From Zygnema cylindricum (Eukaryota > Streptophyta > Zygnematophyceae > Zygnematales > Zygnemataceae): DNA of 64,000 nucleotides. The notes below the pieces were generated by a model that saw nothing but the letters and a program-made list of their open reading frames with translations, did not search any database and was not told where the DNA came from. Below are positions 36,217-48,800 of this stretch, piece by piece. A program made the translations under genes and the position numbers. How positions within the stretch are numbered: position 1 is the first letter of the stretch; each line of letters opens with the position of its first letter. The stretch spans positions 62,001 to 126,000 of the forward strand of contig JBBHKE010000047.1 in assembly GCA_037447655.1 (NCBI GenBank). The letters are read 5' to 3'.

Positions 36217-36603
36217 TGAAACTCTGTGTCCTCCATTAGAATAAAGAGAACAGGAAGCTTCTTGATAATTATTAACTAACCCACTTTCAATGGCAACCAC
36301 TGTTACCCAAGCAGACAAGTAGACAATCTGATGCACCTCGTGCACCTTGGACTCGTCGAGTCCGTAGGAAGAAGAATCTATGAAAACGCCCAACCAGGCG
36401 ATAAGTTATAAGCCCGCAAAAATGCCAATTTATACAACCTCTCAAAGAGAGAGAAGGCCATCTACCAGATTTTTCTAAGTCCTATCTCCCTCTCACAATC
36501 CCTATCTACTAACTATACGAACTAATCAGAATACTGTACAGTACATAAAAGTACTACTGCCGATGTACTTTTTGTACGACATTTGTACGACAATGCCATT
36601 AAG
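36217..36603 (-). mobile_element. M-B 5' LTR, proximal piece
   Basis: 387 bp ending at TTAAG (36599-36603). Its missing distal part is found at 50857-51510 beyond P3; together they total 1,036 bp outside the duplicated TTAAG, close to the intact 1,039-bp LTR. Confidence 0.85.
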
Positions 36604-36859
36604 TGTACAAATTGATGGTTCCTTTTAAGTATTTTCTAGGTCTAAATTATAATATTGAAAGAAGCCGAGGCAGTCTATCTCTAACGTCTCTCTCCAAACT
36701 CCCACACTTGTCGTTGTCACTGGGAAGTTGGAGTTGGTCAGAGTTTTTGTCTGCCAGGGTGGCAGTTATTTTTGCTTAAACACAAAGGGGTCAGGATTAT
36801 CCTAGAGGCTTCTTGGAAGCTGTCCACTCTGAGGACTTATGGAGGTCTTAGAGTTTCAC
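36604..36859 (+). mobile_element. P LTR with large internal deletion
   Basis: The first 131 bp match the start of the P2 LTR. The sequence then jumps at 36734/36735 to the last ~125 bp of a P-type LTR (ggtcagagtttttgtctgcc to ...ATGGAGGTCTTAGAGTTTCA). Confidence 0.75.
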
Positions 36860-37696
36860 GTCCATGATTTGATCTTAGTACATGCCGGACGGTAAACAGC
36901 TGGTGGCCGGTAGCCTTAACCATTAAATCTAGAATTAATGATACATAGAATATGGTTTGATATTTATTTAAACATTACCACGTATGATAATTCATTTAAC
37001 TGAAATTGTCTACAGGATACATAGATCCAAGAATAAAAAAGTACGAATCAAGGTACAGACAAAAAACATGTACCATGCATTTGTTTCAAATAGCGAAACG
37101 AATACCGCACATGTATTTATTACGGCTACGATTAAATGTGCATTTAATCGAACGGCCGGAATGAATGCCGAGATCGCGAAAAAGGATTTCGGCGGTTTTT
37201 GGTTGTCGCCAAAATCGGATGACACGTGGCAGAATAACATTCGATCACGGCATCTCCGAGGATTAAGGGAGCAAATCCGGATATACCACGTGTTGACATT
37301 TAGGGCATGTCGTACAATGTCCGTACAGAAAGTACACCAACAGCTGTACTTTTGTGTACAGAAGTGTAATATGATTGGCTCCGTACATCAGTAGATAGAG
37401 TATGTGAAAGAGATAGGACATAGAAAAATTAGTAGATAGGACCTTCTCTCCCAGAGAGCTTCTATACAAAAAGGTCAACTTTGACCCTCCAAAACTTACT
37501 GCTTAGAAGAGCAAATTCATAGATTGTTTCTGCTATCGACTCAGGGGAGTCTTGCCTTCACAGGGGTGAAGTTGGTGAGAGTTTTTTTCTGCCAAGGTGG
37601 CAGTTGTTCTTGCTAAAACACAAAGGGGTTAGGGTTATCCTATTGGCTTCTTGGAAGCACTCCATTCTGAGGACTTATCGAGGTCTCACAGTTTCA
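36860..37696 (+). mobile_element. 5'-truncated P LTR before P3 gag
   Basis: It begins inside the T-arm-like segment and continues through ACACGTGGCA (37222-37231) to ...GTCTCACAGTTTCA at 37696. The start codon near the LTR end is altered (atcgagg). Confidence 0.75.
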
Positions 37697-37711
37697 GGTT
37701 ATGGGCCCACC
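37697..37711 (+). other. Half-tRNA-iMet primer-binding site of P3 (perfect)
   Basis: GGTTATGGGCCCACC begins at the first base after the LTR end CA, the same 15 bases as in the M elements although P lies on the opposite strand and its LTR is diverged. Confidence 0.7.
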
Positions 37712-40700
37712 TTCTAAGGTACCAATCTTTAATGGAACTAGCTTCATATACTGGGAAAGTATGATGATAGGGGCTCTATGCGTAAAAAGGTTTTGGGGGA
37801 TAGTTAGTGGATGACTGGGGCGTCCATCAAGTCTTGGAATCCCTCCAGGGTTTGAAGGAAGCAGATTCACAAAGAAAGCAGGTCCATCTTCAACGGAAGA
37901 GACAAAGGAAGGAGAGGTGGTGGACAAAGGAGCGGAGACGGAGATGACCACACTAATAGCAATTGGTTCAGCATTCATGTCACCTATTCCTAATAACGAG
38001 GAGAATGATACTCAAACTTGGGACTTCAACAATATGGCGGCAAAGCACTTCATCCTACGCCATCTTACTCAAGGACTTGCATGTCGTCATTTGCAGGTAG
38101 AAAGGGCATCCGATCTATGGATGGCTCTCATAGAGATGTACCGAAGTGGTAAGATTCAGCAACAACAGTTGGATGATCAGAAAGTTAAGGAATATATATA
38201 CAAAGGGGAGAAAATGTTGGATTTTTGCAATGAGCTTGCTACACTCTTCATGGAGCTAGAGAGTGCGGGAAAAGATTTTAGTGAAAAAGAAAAGGCTAAC
38301 TGTTTACTGATGAAGTTACCCGATAAGTTCGAAAACATAGTCAACCGTGTGTAGGAATTGCCGGACTCAAGGTGGATATGGAACTCAGTGCTAGGGATGA
38401 TTCTCGTTTGGGAGAATACAATTGAGTTCCGACGGGAGGGAAAGAGTGGGCAAGCCTTGGCAACTGCGACCGATTGGAGGAACAAGGATTCTCGAAGACG
38501 GGTCGAAAACTATGGGGGGAAGGAGCAGAAAATCAGACCGACGAGTTCGGACCAAGGGCTCCCAAAGGTTTATGTCATTTTTGTAAAAAACCGGGGCATT
38601 ATATAGCAGAGTGCATTAAGCTAACTAAGCTTCGATTAAAGGAGGGGCATACAAGTGGAACCCCGAAAGGAAAGAAAAATGCCCTTGTGACAAAAGTGCA
38701 TGAGGCAGAATCTGAAGACGAGGACGATGAGCTCCTATTGGATGAGGAGTTGGAGGCAAAAAACGAGGTCGAAATTCCACGAAGGCAAAAATGTGCTTAC
38801 GGTGGATTGAAAGATAAAGCAGGTTGGATTATAGATTCAGGTGCCTCCATGCATGTGTTCACTAAGATAAGAAAGATTCCCACCGTAGAGATAGAGTACG
38901 GGGATAGGAGGATAGTCACTACTACTCTTGTAGGATAAATAGATCTGAAAGTGCGAGTAGAAGGAAAGACATCTATAGTAACATTCTCCGATGTATTGTT
39001 TATTCCGGAGCTGAACAAAAACCCCATCTCTACATCTGTATTAGATGATAGGGGTTTTTTCACTAACACTAGGGAAGAAGTCTGTAATACTAGTTTTAAG
39101 GAGGAGGTCTATTTTATTGCTGAGAAAGGTAGCCAAGGGATGTTTAGGCTGATTTAAAGTAATGAAACAAAGAAACTTTATTATGCTGGTGTTCATGATA
39201 TTATGATGTGGCATAAGAGGCTTAAGCATGTGAATCTAGATAAGTTAACAGAGATGAAAAAGATAAGAGTTGTGGGAGGGATTCACTTCAGTGAGAGTGA
39301 TAATATAAGTGATTCTAGTGGATGTGCTCAAGGTAAAGCACATAGATTACCCATTCCTAAAACAACCACCTATAACGGAGAAAAAATTATAGATCTAGTA
39401 CACAGAGATATTTGGGGACCGACTATAGTGCCCTCACCGGGGGGAAGAGATTTATGATGACTATCACTGATGATTGGTCTCGGTATTCCTGGGTGGTTTT
39501 TTTGAAAAACAAGTCAGCTCAAGATTGTTTTAGACAATATAAAACATGGAGCGAAAAACTCCATGAAACTCCAATTACGAGAGTAAAGAGTGACAATGGT
39601 GGAGAGTATACTTCTAACTAGTTTGAGGATTTTCAGAGGGAAGATGGAGTCCAACACCAAAAGACAGTTCGAGAAAACTCGGAACAAAATGGGATAGCTG
39701 AAAGGTTAAATAGAACACTAAGTGATAGTGCTAGAAGTATCTTGTCAGATTAAAAGATAGGAAAAAGGTTTTGGGCCGAAGCAATGAACTATGCTAATTA
39801 CCTCAAAAATAGAGTTTTTACTTCAGCTATAAAAGATCAAACACATTATGAGAGATGGACAGGTCGGAAACCAAACATATCTCACTTAAAGGTTTTCGGC
39901 AGTCAAGTATTCAGTCTAGATACAGATCGGTCTAATTGGAAGCTAGATCCTAAAGGAAAACCAAAATACTTATTAGGATATGATGAGGATGTTAAAGGAT
40001 ATAGAGTTTATGATCTAAAAAGGGAAGATATAATCTTAGTATAGCATCTAGTAGTTTTGGATGAAGGAAAGTCCGTGGATCCCTTCAAGTATATAAAGTC
40101 TGTAACAATCATATTTGAGTCAGAAAATTCCGATGACCTTGAACTCCCTAACTATCCAAGTTTTAAAGAAGATGACATTCTTGCAGGTACAAATCACACC
40201 GAAAAGAACTCGACTGCAGAAACTCTAGTGACAACTCTACCGGAAGCATTAGACGTGGTGGAAACAAATTCGGAATCAAGGGACAGGGAAGAAGCCGAGA
40301 TTGTTTCAAACAACCCACGAGAACCATCTATTCCAGCCATAGATTTTGAGGGGGGAAGGAAAAGTAGCAAAAGATTGCAGGAAAAACAGGTTAATAACAA
40401 GGTAACAAAACTATCTTATCAAGATGAACCTCAGACTTATGGAGAGGCGATGACTTGCCAAGAAAAATACTGGTGGAAGACAGCCATCAATGAGGAGATG
40501 GCCTCAATTATGGCATCCGATACTTGGGGGCTGGTGGATTGTCCACCTAACCAAAAACCAATCGGTTGTAAGTAGGTTTTCAAATTAAAACTGAACTCAT
40601 ATAACACAATTGAGCGTTATAAGGCTGATTAGTGGCAAAGGGATTTACATAAAAGGAGGGAATTGACTACGAGGAAACCTTTGCCCCGGTCGTCAGATTT

Positions 40701-41997
40701 CCCTCTGTTCGCAGACTTCTCAGTCTGGCAGCAGAAGAAGATATGGAGGTGCACCAGATGGACATCAAGACAGCCTTTTTACATGGAGAATTGGAAGAGG
40801 AGATCTTTATGCGACAACCCGAAGGAATTGTGGAGGAAAGAAAGGAGAGTAAGGTATGCCGGCTTGTTAAATCCCTTTACAGTTTGAAACAAGCACCTCG
40901 ACTTTAGAATCTGGAATATATCGAAATCAGCTCATATCACTGAATCTATGTTTTTGAAGATGAGGAAGGTATTATATTTATTGCAATTTATGTTGATGAT
41001 TTGCTTGTTTTAAGTAAATCAATGAAAAAAATTAATTAAGTAAAAACTGATCTTAATGGGAGATTTCAAATGATGGATATGGGAGAAGCAAATTATATTT
41101 TGGGAATTCAAGTAGAAAGAGACCGAGAAAGAAAGATTATAAGATTGACTAAAAATGAAGCAATAGGGAACATGTTGGAAAAAGTTCAGATGGATAAAGC
41201 TAATAGTTGTATTACTCCAATGAAGTTAAAGAAGGGAAGTGAAAAGAGTGAGGAAGAAGGAGTCATAGTTTAGATGAGTAATTAAGTCCTGAAAAACAGA
41301 AGTTCATGTAGACTATTCCTTACAGGCAAGTACTGGGAAGCCAAATCTATTTAATGAATTATACCCGGCCGGATTTAGCTGCGGCTCTAGGAGTGCTGAG
41401 TAGAAGTCTAAATGCTCCCACTAAGAAGGATTAGGATGCACCTAAGAGAGTCTTTAGATATTTGAAAGGAACTACGAATCTATGGTTGCATTTGGGTGGG
41501 GAGAATACAAACATCACTACTTGGAGTGATGCCACTTATGGTGATGCTCTGATGAGGAGATGTACTTCTAGATATGTATTATATGTGGGTGATGGGGCTT
41601 GTTGTTGGAGTAGCAAACAGCAAAAGGTTATTGCTTAGTCCACCATGGAGGCTCAGTATATGGCCTCTTGCTCTGCTGTAAAAGAATTGATGTGGGTCAA
41701 ATCTTTGCTTGGTGAGCTTGGTCACCTTAAGAGTGATGTGCAAAAAAAAATTTGTGATAATCAGGCAGCAATCCCTTTTTTTGCCAATCCTAAACATCAT
41801 TATAAAGCTAAACACATGGACATTAGACTCAGCTTTGTAAGAGAGAAAGTAGAAATTAAAATAATCAGTTTAGAGTACCGACCAGATAGTGAGATGGTAG
41901 CATATATGATGACCAAACCTGTGCCTTCCCCTAAGCTAATTTTCTGCAAGGAGAAGTGTGGTCTAAAAATTAAAGATTGACTAGAAAAGAAAGGGAG
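37697..41997 (+). pseudogene. Copia gag-pol, copy P3, near full length
   Basis: Domains in order: perfect PBS (37697-37711); gag with YRSGKIQQQQLDDQ and an intact zinc knuckle C-HFC-KKPGH-IAEC near 38570; protease WIIDSGAS with the catalytic Asp intact near 38830; GAG-pre-integrase WHKRLKHVNL near 39210; integrase HRDIWG, SDNGGEYTS; linker ending SIPAIDFEGGRKSS near 40330; RT with YVDDLLV near 40990; RNase H DNQAAI and KHMDIRLSFVREK near 41760-41840. It is interrupted by stops at 38352, 38936, 39619, 40042, 40573, 41272 and 41636 and by frameshifts in RT. Many stops are TAG where sister copies have CAG or TGG. It ends with GAAAAGAAAGGGAG, a polypurine tract, before the 3' LTR. Confidence 0.85.
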
Positions 41998-42756
41998 TGT
42001 AGAAATTGATGGTTCCTTTTAAGTATTTTCTAGGTCTAAATTAAAATACAGAAAGAAGCTGAGGCGGCCTATCTCTAACTTCTCTCCCCAAACTCCCACG
42101 TTTGTCGCAGTCACTGGGAAGTTGGAGTGGAAGCTAGACCCATGGCTACCTTGGCTATCCAGAGGTTTACGGGAAATGGATTAGTTTATATACCGATAAA
42201 TAGTTTATTTACTAAAAAGATAGATGTCGGAACCGGGATTTGATCCTTATACCTGCGGAAAGAAAGTTAGCCGGTAGGTGATAGTCGTAGCCGTTAAGTC
42301 TAAGACTACTGATATATGATATAGGGTTTGATATTTATTTAAATATTATTACGTAGGATAATTCATTTAACTACAACTGTTTACGGGATACATAGATCCA
42401 GTTATGTAAAAGTACAGATTACGGTATGTGTAAGAAACTAGTACCGCGCATTTATTTCTTTAACGAAACAAATACCTCGCGAGGATTTATGACGGCTACG
42501 ATTGAAATCTGCATTCAATCAGACGGCCGGGAAGAAAGCCGATATCGCGGAAGAGAATCTCGGCGGTTTGTGGTTATCGCTACATCGGATGACACGTGGC
42601 AAAATTATGTTGGATCGCGGCATCCCCGAGGATTACAAGACCGAACCTGAATATGACATGTGTCGACTTTTAGGCCATGTCGTACAGTTTTCGTACAGAA
42701 AGTACACCGGCAAATGTATTTTTAGGTACAGAAGTGTAATATGATTAGTTTTGTAC
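41998..42756 (+). mobile_element. P3 3' LTR, left part (split by gypsy)
   Basis: It starts TGTAGAAATTGATGG right after the polypurine tract and runs to tgtac (42752-42756). ACACGTGGCA is at 42592-42601. It continues at 50545-50856 after the gypsy insertion, for a total of about 1,070 bp. Confidence 0.85.
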
Positions 42757-43726
42757 TGTAACAGTAAATGCAGATCGAACTTGTTTGTAAAGGGGTATTT
42801 AGGTGTTATGAATACAGAGTACTAAATTTGGTGGACGTCCGCGAAAGAATCGCGCGATTTAGAGTCCTATTTCAAAAGATATAGCGATGGGTGTATTTAG
42901 GTGACAACTAGGGGTCAAAATAATAGGTGGGTAACATTGAAACGGGTTAAGGGTCAAAGTAGTCGCGGAATTTAAGGCGTACGTCTATATAAAGTACTAA
43001 TATTGGTTTGGTACCTATTATGGTTCGTTTCGTACGATTTTTAGTACGAAACGTCATAATTCAAATTTGTAAGTTTCGTAGGTAGTTTCGCAAGTTAAAT
43101 TCGCGACGCACGATCGTGCGAAGTCGCGTTTCGATTTGCGTGCACTTTTGCACGTAAATGCTACGAAGTAAAATGTAGTGTTTGATTGGTTAGTAAATGC
43201 TATGTAGTTAGGGGGAGATTTTGCACGCTTTTGCATTGGTCAGTCAAAGTCATTGCTGATCAATGATTGGCCTAGGCAAAAGCCTGTTCAAACAGAGCTT
43301 TGACTATGGCCTGGCTAGTCCAGGGCGATGATGGATAAATAGTGAAGGGTAAGAGGAGAGTAGACATCTTTTCCTTTGGGAAAAGTTTGTGGAAATTCCG
43401 GCTGATCTTGGTCCTGAGCGATTAATACCAAATTGGAGAAAATGCATTTTTGCACTAAAATCTCTTACTAACTAAATAGTGTTTTAGTAGTTAAGAGATA
43501 GAATTATTAAGAGTGGAGGGTAGAGAAAAAAACTTTAATTTGAAGGGTTGAGCCACAAGGGCAAGAGACCAAGCTAATGTTATGTGGACAGAAGCTTCTT
43601 CTAATTTAAAGTTTATCCTTATGTGAGTGTTTTCCAATGTGGATGTGTATTTTCCAATGTGTGGAATGTGTGGTTGGGATTGTTTGTAGTAATGGGATTT
43701 TAAGAGAGGTAGGAAATCCTGTTACA
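42757..43726 (+). repeat. Gypsy 5' LTR
   Basis: TGTAACAG...CCTGTTACA. A TATA box (ctatataaagta) at about 42988 would place the transcript start in its right half. No long coding frame in the sense direction. Confidence 0.9.
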
Positions 43727-43728
43727 TA

Positions 43729-43740
43729 TGGTATCGGAGC
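43729..43740 (+). other. Gypsy primer-binding site (tRNA-Met 3' end type)
   Basis: TGGTATCGGAGC two bases after the LTR, one mismatch from the common plant TGGTATCAGAGC complementary to the 3' end of initiator tRNA-Met. This differs from the half-tRNA type in the copia elements. Confidence 0.75.
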
Positions 43741-44504
43741 TTGGTTAGAAACCATGGAGAAGTTTGCTCACTCGAATATCGACTGCCGTGACCGGTGAGG
43801 GTGCTCTAACCTGTGTCGGTAGAACCACAATGTGAAGTGGTAGGGGATTGGAGGGAAACTGAGTGATCACACAGCCAGCGGCCGATGGTTAGTTGTGGGG
43901 CGTGCTCAGGTCCTAAGGACTAAGGCGGGGTGGGCAGTGTAGCCACCGCTGAAGCTCACTCCAATTACCTAGAGGTGAAACAAACTTGCCTTCTCCTAGC
44001 AATGATTCATGTGTAGTGGAAGGGCTTGTAGCCATGAAGGGTGAGGAGGTGAGGATTAGAGAGAAAAAAGATCTTGATGTAGTGGGAAGTGAGAAATTTG
44101 CTAATGGAGGAGAAGGAAAGTGGAGTACTTTACTTCTTCAAGAGCAAAAGAGTCTAGAAATGACTCAAAACTTTTCAAACCCTAAATTGTTACTTTAGAT
44201 TGATTTCAATTTTGCTGTTGCAAAATTTATGGTTAAATCTTACCTTTGAGAGCTTTCAATTTTGTTGTTGCAAAATTTGTGGGGAAATTTTTAACTTTTG
44301 TTTCAATGTTGGGAAATTGAAAATTTGAATTTGTACTAACTTACAGTCAATGTCTTTTTAATCTCTCAGATCTTGATCTTTTCAAAGGATTTGTTAAGGA
44401 GAAGAAGTTTTGGATTGGAGCAATCTGAGGACTTCAAATCTGCAGCAAATTTCTTTGGGAAATTATACTCTATCTTTACTTTTGCTTGATTTAATTGTGT
44501 GATA

Positions 44505-45821
44505 ATGGCAAATTCTGCATGGAAACGTGAAATGGAGAATGCTTTGAATGTGTTGAAGAAGCGAACTGTGAAATTGGTCAAAAGATTTAATAATCAGGTT
44601 GCCGTTGTGGATGAAACCATTTCCGAATTGAAAAGTGAATTGAAAGTTGTTAAAGAAAAAGCAAATGTTTCTAATGAGAAATTAGATGAACTTATTAACT
44701 TAATTCAGACGAACAATAATATGAATAACCAAAAGGGTGAGAGTAGTAAAAGAAATGCCACTTTTAGGGAGGATGATCATGATAGACCTAAGAAGATAAG
44801 TGATCTGAAATTGTCTAATAGTGAGGCACCATCGTTTGATGGTAAGAGGATCGATGAGTTGGATGCTTGGATTTTTCATATGGAGTATTATTTGAAGTCT
44901 AGAAATTGCGATCGTGATGATTACACTTCTTTTGCAGTTAGCTGTCTGAAAGGCGATGCTCAAATTTGGTATTATACTCAGAGAAGGTCTAAATTGATTC
45001 CTGATAATGCTGATTGGGAAACTTTTAAAACTTCGATCAAATCGCGTTTCTTGTCTGTCACTTTTAAATCCAGAATGGAAGAAAAATAGTTGAATTGTAA
45101 GCAGACTGGATCTGTGAAGGATTATATTGTGGAATTTGACTCATCTAGCATTCATGTCATAGGTTTGACTGATGAAATGGCTAAATTGCATTTCTTGAAC
45201 TATTTGAATCCTATACTGAAATCAGAGCTAAAACATCAAAATTTTAATAATTTGAAGGAATTACAAGATAAGTTATTGGAATTAGAGGATTAGTTGGGGT
45301 ATAATCGGGAAACTCGATCACTCAGGGGTAATTTAAATGAAGTATCACAGTGGGATGAGGAGGAATATGTTGAAGAGGGTCTGAATGCTGGTCTGGTAAA
45401 TAGGCAAATTATCTTCAAGGGAAATCAAAGGGGTGGACATAGTGTTAATGCAGGAAATAAATTTAACAATAGAGGGGGGTACATTAAAAGTCCTAAACCA
45501 AACATTAATGCTCAGAAGCCTAACCTTACCATCCCCACATGCACTATTTGTCAGAAAAAGGGTCATAGAGCATTTGAGTGGGCACAATTGAAAAAAATTA
45601 ACTTTTATAACTGTGGAGAGGAGGGACATTTTAGTAAAGAGTGCACAAAACCCAAAAAGAAAGTCACTTGTTTCAAATGCGGAGGTCCAGATCATTACGC
45701 TAAAGACTGTACAGATAAAGGTTCTCTCAAAACAGTCAATGTAAATGAAGGTCTCCAAGAGGATATTGCATTATACCTAGCTGAGCAGGAAGCCCAGGAG
45801 GTGGGAAACGGAATGGACTAA
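44505..45821 (+). pseudogene. Gypsy gag with two amber stops
   Basis: One frame of 438 codons interrupted only by TAG at 45087-45089 and 45291-45293. An N-terminal coiled coil (ETISELKSELKVVKEKAN) is followed by the capsid-like DAWIFHMEYYL and GDAQIWYY region and three zinc knuckles. The third (CFKCGGPDHYAKDC) is intact, the first ends in Trp instead of Cys, and the second has lost its first Cys. It ends at TAA 45819-45821, ten bases after the heptamer at 45803-45809. The 5' region 43741-44504 has no gene. Confidence 0.85.
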
Positions 45822-48800
45822 CTGAAAGTCCTCTATTTAGTCAACCGGATCCAGAAGTTAAAGAGTTAACTTTGGAGGGCTAATTAATGAATGGAATAGT
45901 TAGGATAGCTGAATTTATTATGATTCTCACTACATTGCATAGTTTAAAGAATCCTTCTGATGAAATTCTCAACAACAGACCTATGTTAGGACAGTTAAGT
46001 AATGATGACACCAGACAAAGTTTGATTAGATTCGAGTCATTAGTGGAAGGAAAACCGTTGAAAGTAATGGTTGATTTAGGTGCCACACATAATTTTATTT
46101 CACATAAGTTTGTAGAGGAAAATAAAATTCCTACTGTCATAAGGGAAAAGCCTTTACATGTTCAAGTGGCAAATGGTAATAAGTCCACATTAGACTTACA
46201 AACTGACACGATAGAAGTTGATATCCAGGGTCATAAAATGAAAGTGGTGTGTGAAATAATGAATTTGGGAAGTGAAGAACTAATTTTATGAAAGCCTTGG
46301 TTAACTGAATACAATCCTCAAATTAATTGGGAAATTAACACCTTGAAGGTGAAGTCCAAAAACGGTTGGAAGGTTTTGCAAGCATTATCTCCTAAGAAAT
46401 TGCATAGGAATCATATAAACAACATAACCAGATTGAGAGTGGAAGGTTTGATATCTGCTAAACAATTTAACAAGCACTTAAAAGATAAAACAAATCATGC
46501 TTTCTTGTTATTAGTAACTGAGGCATTTACTGATGAAAGGGGGGGAGAAAACACTAACATTGATGTCATCCCTAAATCAGACACCACTAAAACTTTCGAA
46601 AAACAAAAATCTGATTTTGTAACTGACATTAATACATCTGATGCTGCTTTTAAAGATTTGATTTTTGAATTTAGAGATGTTTTCCCTAATGACTTACCCT
46701 CAGGGAGGCCACCTTCCCGAGATGTAAAACATGTTATTAACCTTGAACTTGGATGTAATCCTCCTGTCACAGGAATTTATAAACACAGTTTCTTTGAGCA
46801 AGAGGAGTTAAAGAAACAGATCAAAGAACTCCTAGAGAAAGGACATATTCAACCCAGCAAATCACCGTACGGAGCACCAGTTCTTTTCGTCAAAAAGAAG
46901 GACAGAACGTTGAGAATGTGTGTCGATTATCGTAGTTTGAACAAGATTACGGTGAAGGATAAGTATCCGTTACCTTTAGTTTTTGATTTGATAGATCGTT
47001 TAAAAGGTGCTAAAGTATTTTCGTTGATTGACCTGCGTAGTGGCTTTAATCAGGTGCCAATTAGAATTGAAGATGTTGATAAAACTGCTTTGAGGACTAA
47101 GGTGGGTCATTTCGAATGGATAGTGATGCCATTCGGCTTGACGAATGCACCGCCTACTTACCAAAGATTAATGAACCAAACCTTTTCAGATTACATAGAT
47201 GAGTTTGTCCAAGTGTTTATAGACGATATTTTAGTCTACAGTGAATCTAAAGAACAACATGTAATTCATTTAAGAAGAGTGTTGGAAAGGTTAAGAGAAA
47301 GAAAATTATATGGAAAATTGTCATAATCTAGTTTTCTTAAAAGTGAACAATTATTTTTGGGACATATAGTTAGTGGGGAAGGTGTTAAAACAGACCCATC
47401 CAAAATTTTAGCAATCCAAAATTGGAAACAACCTACTAATGTCACAAAAGTTAGATCGTTTTTGGGATTGGCCACTTATTACAGGAAATTTATTAGGAAC
47501 TTCAGTATGATCGCCGCACCTTAGACGGATTTACTTCGGGAGAAGGAGACGTTTGTGTGGGGAGCTGATTAGGAGGGAACATTCAAGGAATTAAAAGGGA
47601 AGTTGACCTCTGCCCCTACACTGGTGTATCCTGCCCCTGTCGGGGAATTTGAAGTTCTGATCACCACAGATGCATCTGATAAGGGTCTAGGTGCAGTCAT
47701 AAGTCAAAAAGTCGGCAAACACTTTCATCCTATTGCTTTTGAGTCCAGAAAATTCAATGATGCTGAAAAGAACTATACAGCACAGGAAAAAGAATTACTT
47801 GCAATTGTACATGCATTGTTGAAATGGCGTTGTTATTTGCATAATAAAGAATTTACAGTTCACTGTGATAATAAAGCACTCTCTTATTTACAGAGATTAA
47901 GTGATGCGCAGATTATGACTGGCAAACAAGTTAGGTGGATGCAAAAATTAACATATTTCAAATTTAATGTCAAACATATTCCTGGGAAAACAAATGTAGT
48001 CGCAGATCCATTAAGTAGATGTTTTGAAATAAGTGTTATGGTTCAAGATGAATTGTTTTTAGATACAGTTAGATATGGTTATGATAAAGATCTTTTATTT
48101 GTTCTGATTTGCAAGAATATTTCGGGAGGGAATTCTGACCCACTGAATGAGAGGCATGTCAAAAACTTTAGAATAGAAGATGGTTTACTGTATTTGCCAA
48201 CAGGGGATAGGTTATGCATTCCTGAAATGGGAGACTTGAGAAAACAACTTTTGCAGGAAGCCCATGAGCATTTAGGACATCTTGGTCAAGATAAAACTCT
48301 TAGTCGGTTGCAGAGTAGATTGTTTTGGCCAGGGATGGCAAAGGAGGTGTCGAAACACGTGGAAAGTTGTGTCCCTTGCAAACAGAGTAAACGTAGTAAC
48401 CAGAAACCTAGAGGTCTCTTAAAACCTTTAGATATCCCCGAAAGACCATGGGAAACTGTCAGTATGGATTTTATTGTCAGGTTACCAGCTACATCTAGAA
48501 GAAATGACAGTATCATGGTCGTAGTCGATAGGTTCAGTAAAATAGCAATCTTTATCCCTTGCAAAACTACTCATTTAGTTGTAGATATTGCAAAGTTATA
48601 TTTTGACAACGTGGTCAAACATCATGGAGTTCCCATGTCTATAGTCAGTGATAGGGATTCTAAATTTACATCTGCATTTTGGAAAGAATTGCAGCAAAAT
48701 TTAGGTACTGAATTAAAAATGAGTACCTCTTATCATCCTCAGACAGATGGACAAACAGAAAGGATGAATCGTACACTGGAAGAAATGCTTAGGACTGTTT

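Larger units (their letters stand above)
30119..36734. repeat. 6.6-kb duplicated block, copy 2
   Basis: The partner of 20487-27102. Identity starts abruptly within the P2 integrase and ends abruptly at gggaagttggagt, 131 bp into the next P LTR, where the sequence switches to a different LTR position. Confidence 0.9.

Noticed and set aside
43054-43236. 60-codon antisense frame present in both gypsy LTRs
   Set aside because: Both copies come from one LTR by reverse transcription, so their identity is not evidence of selection.
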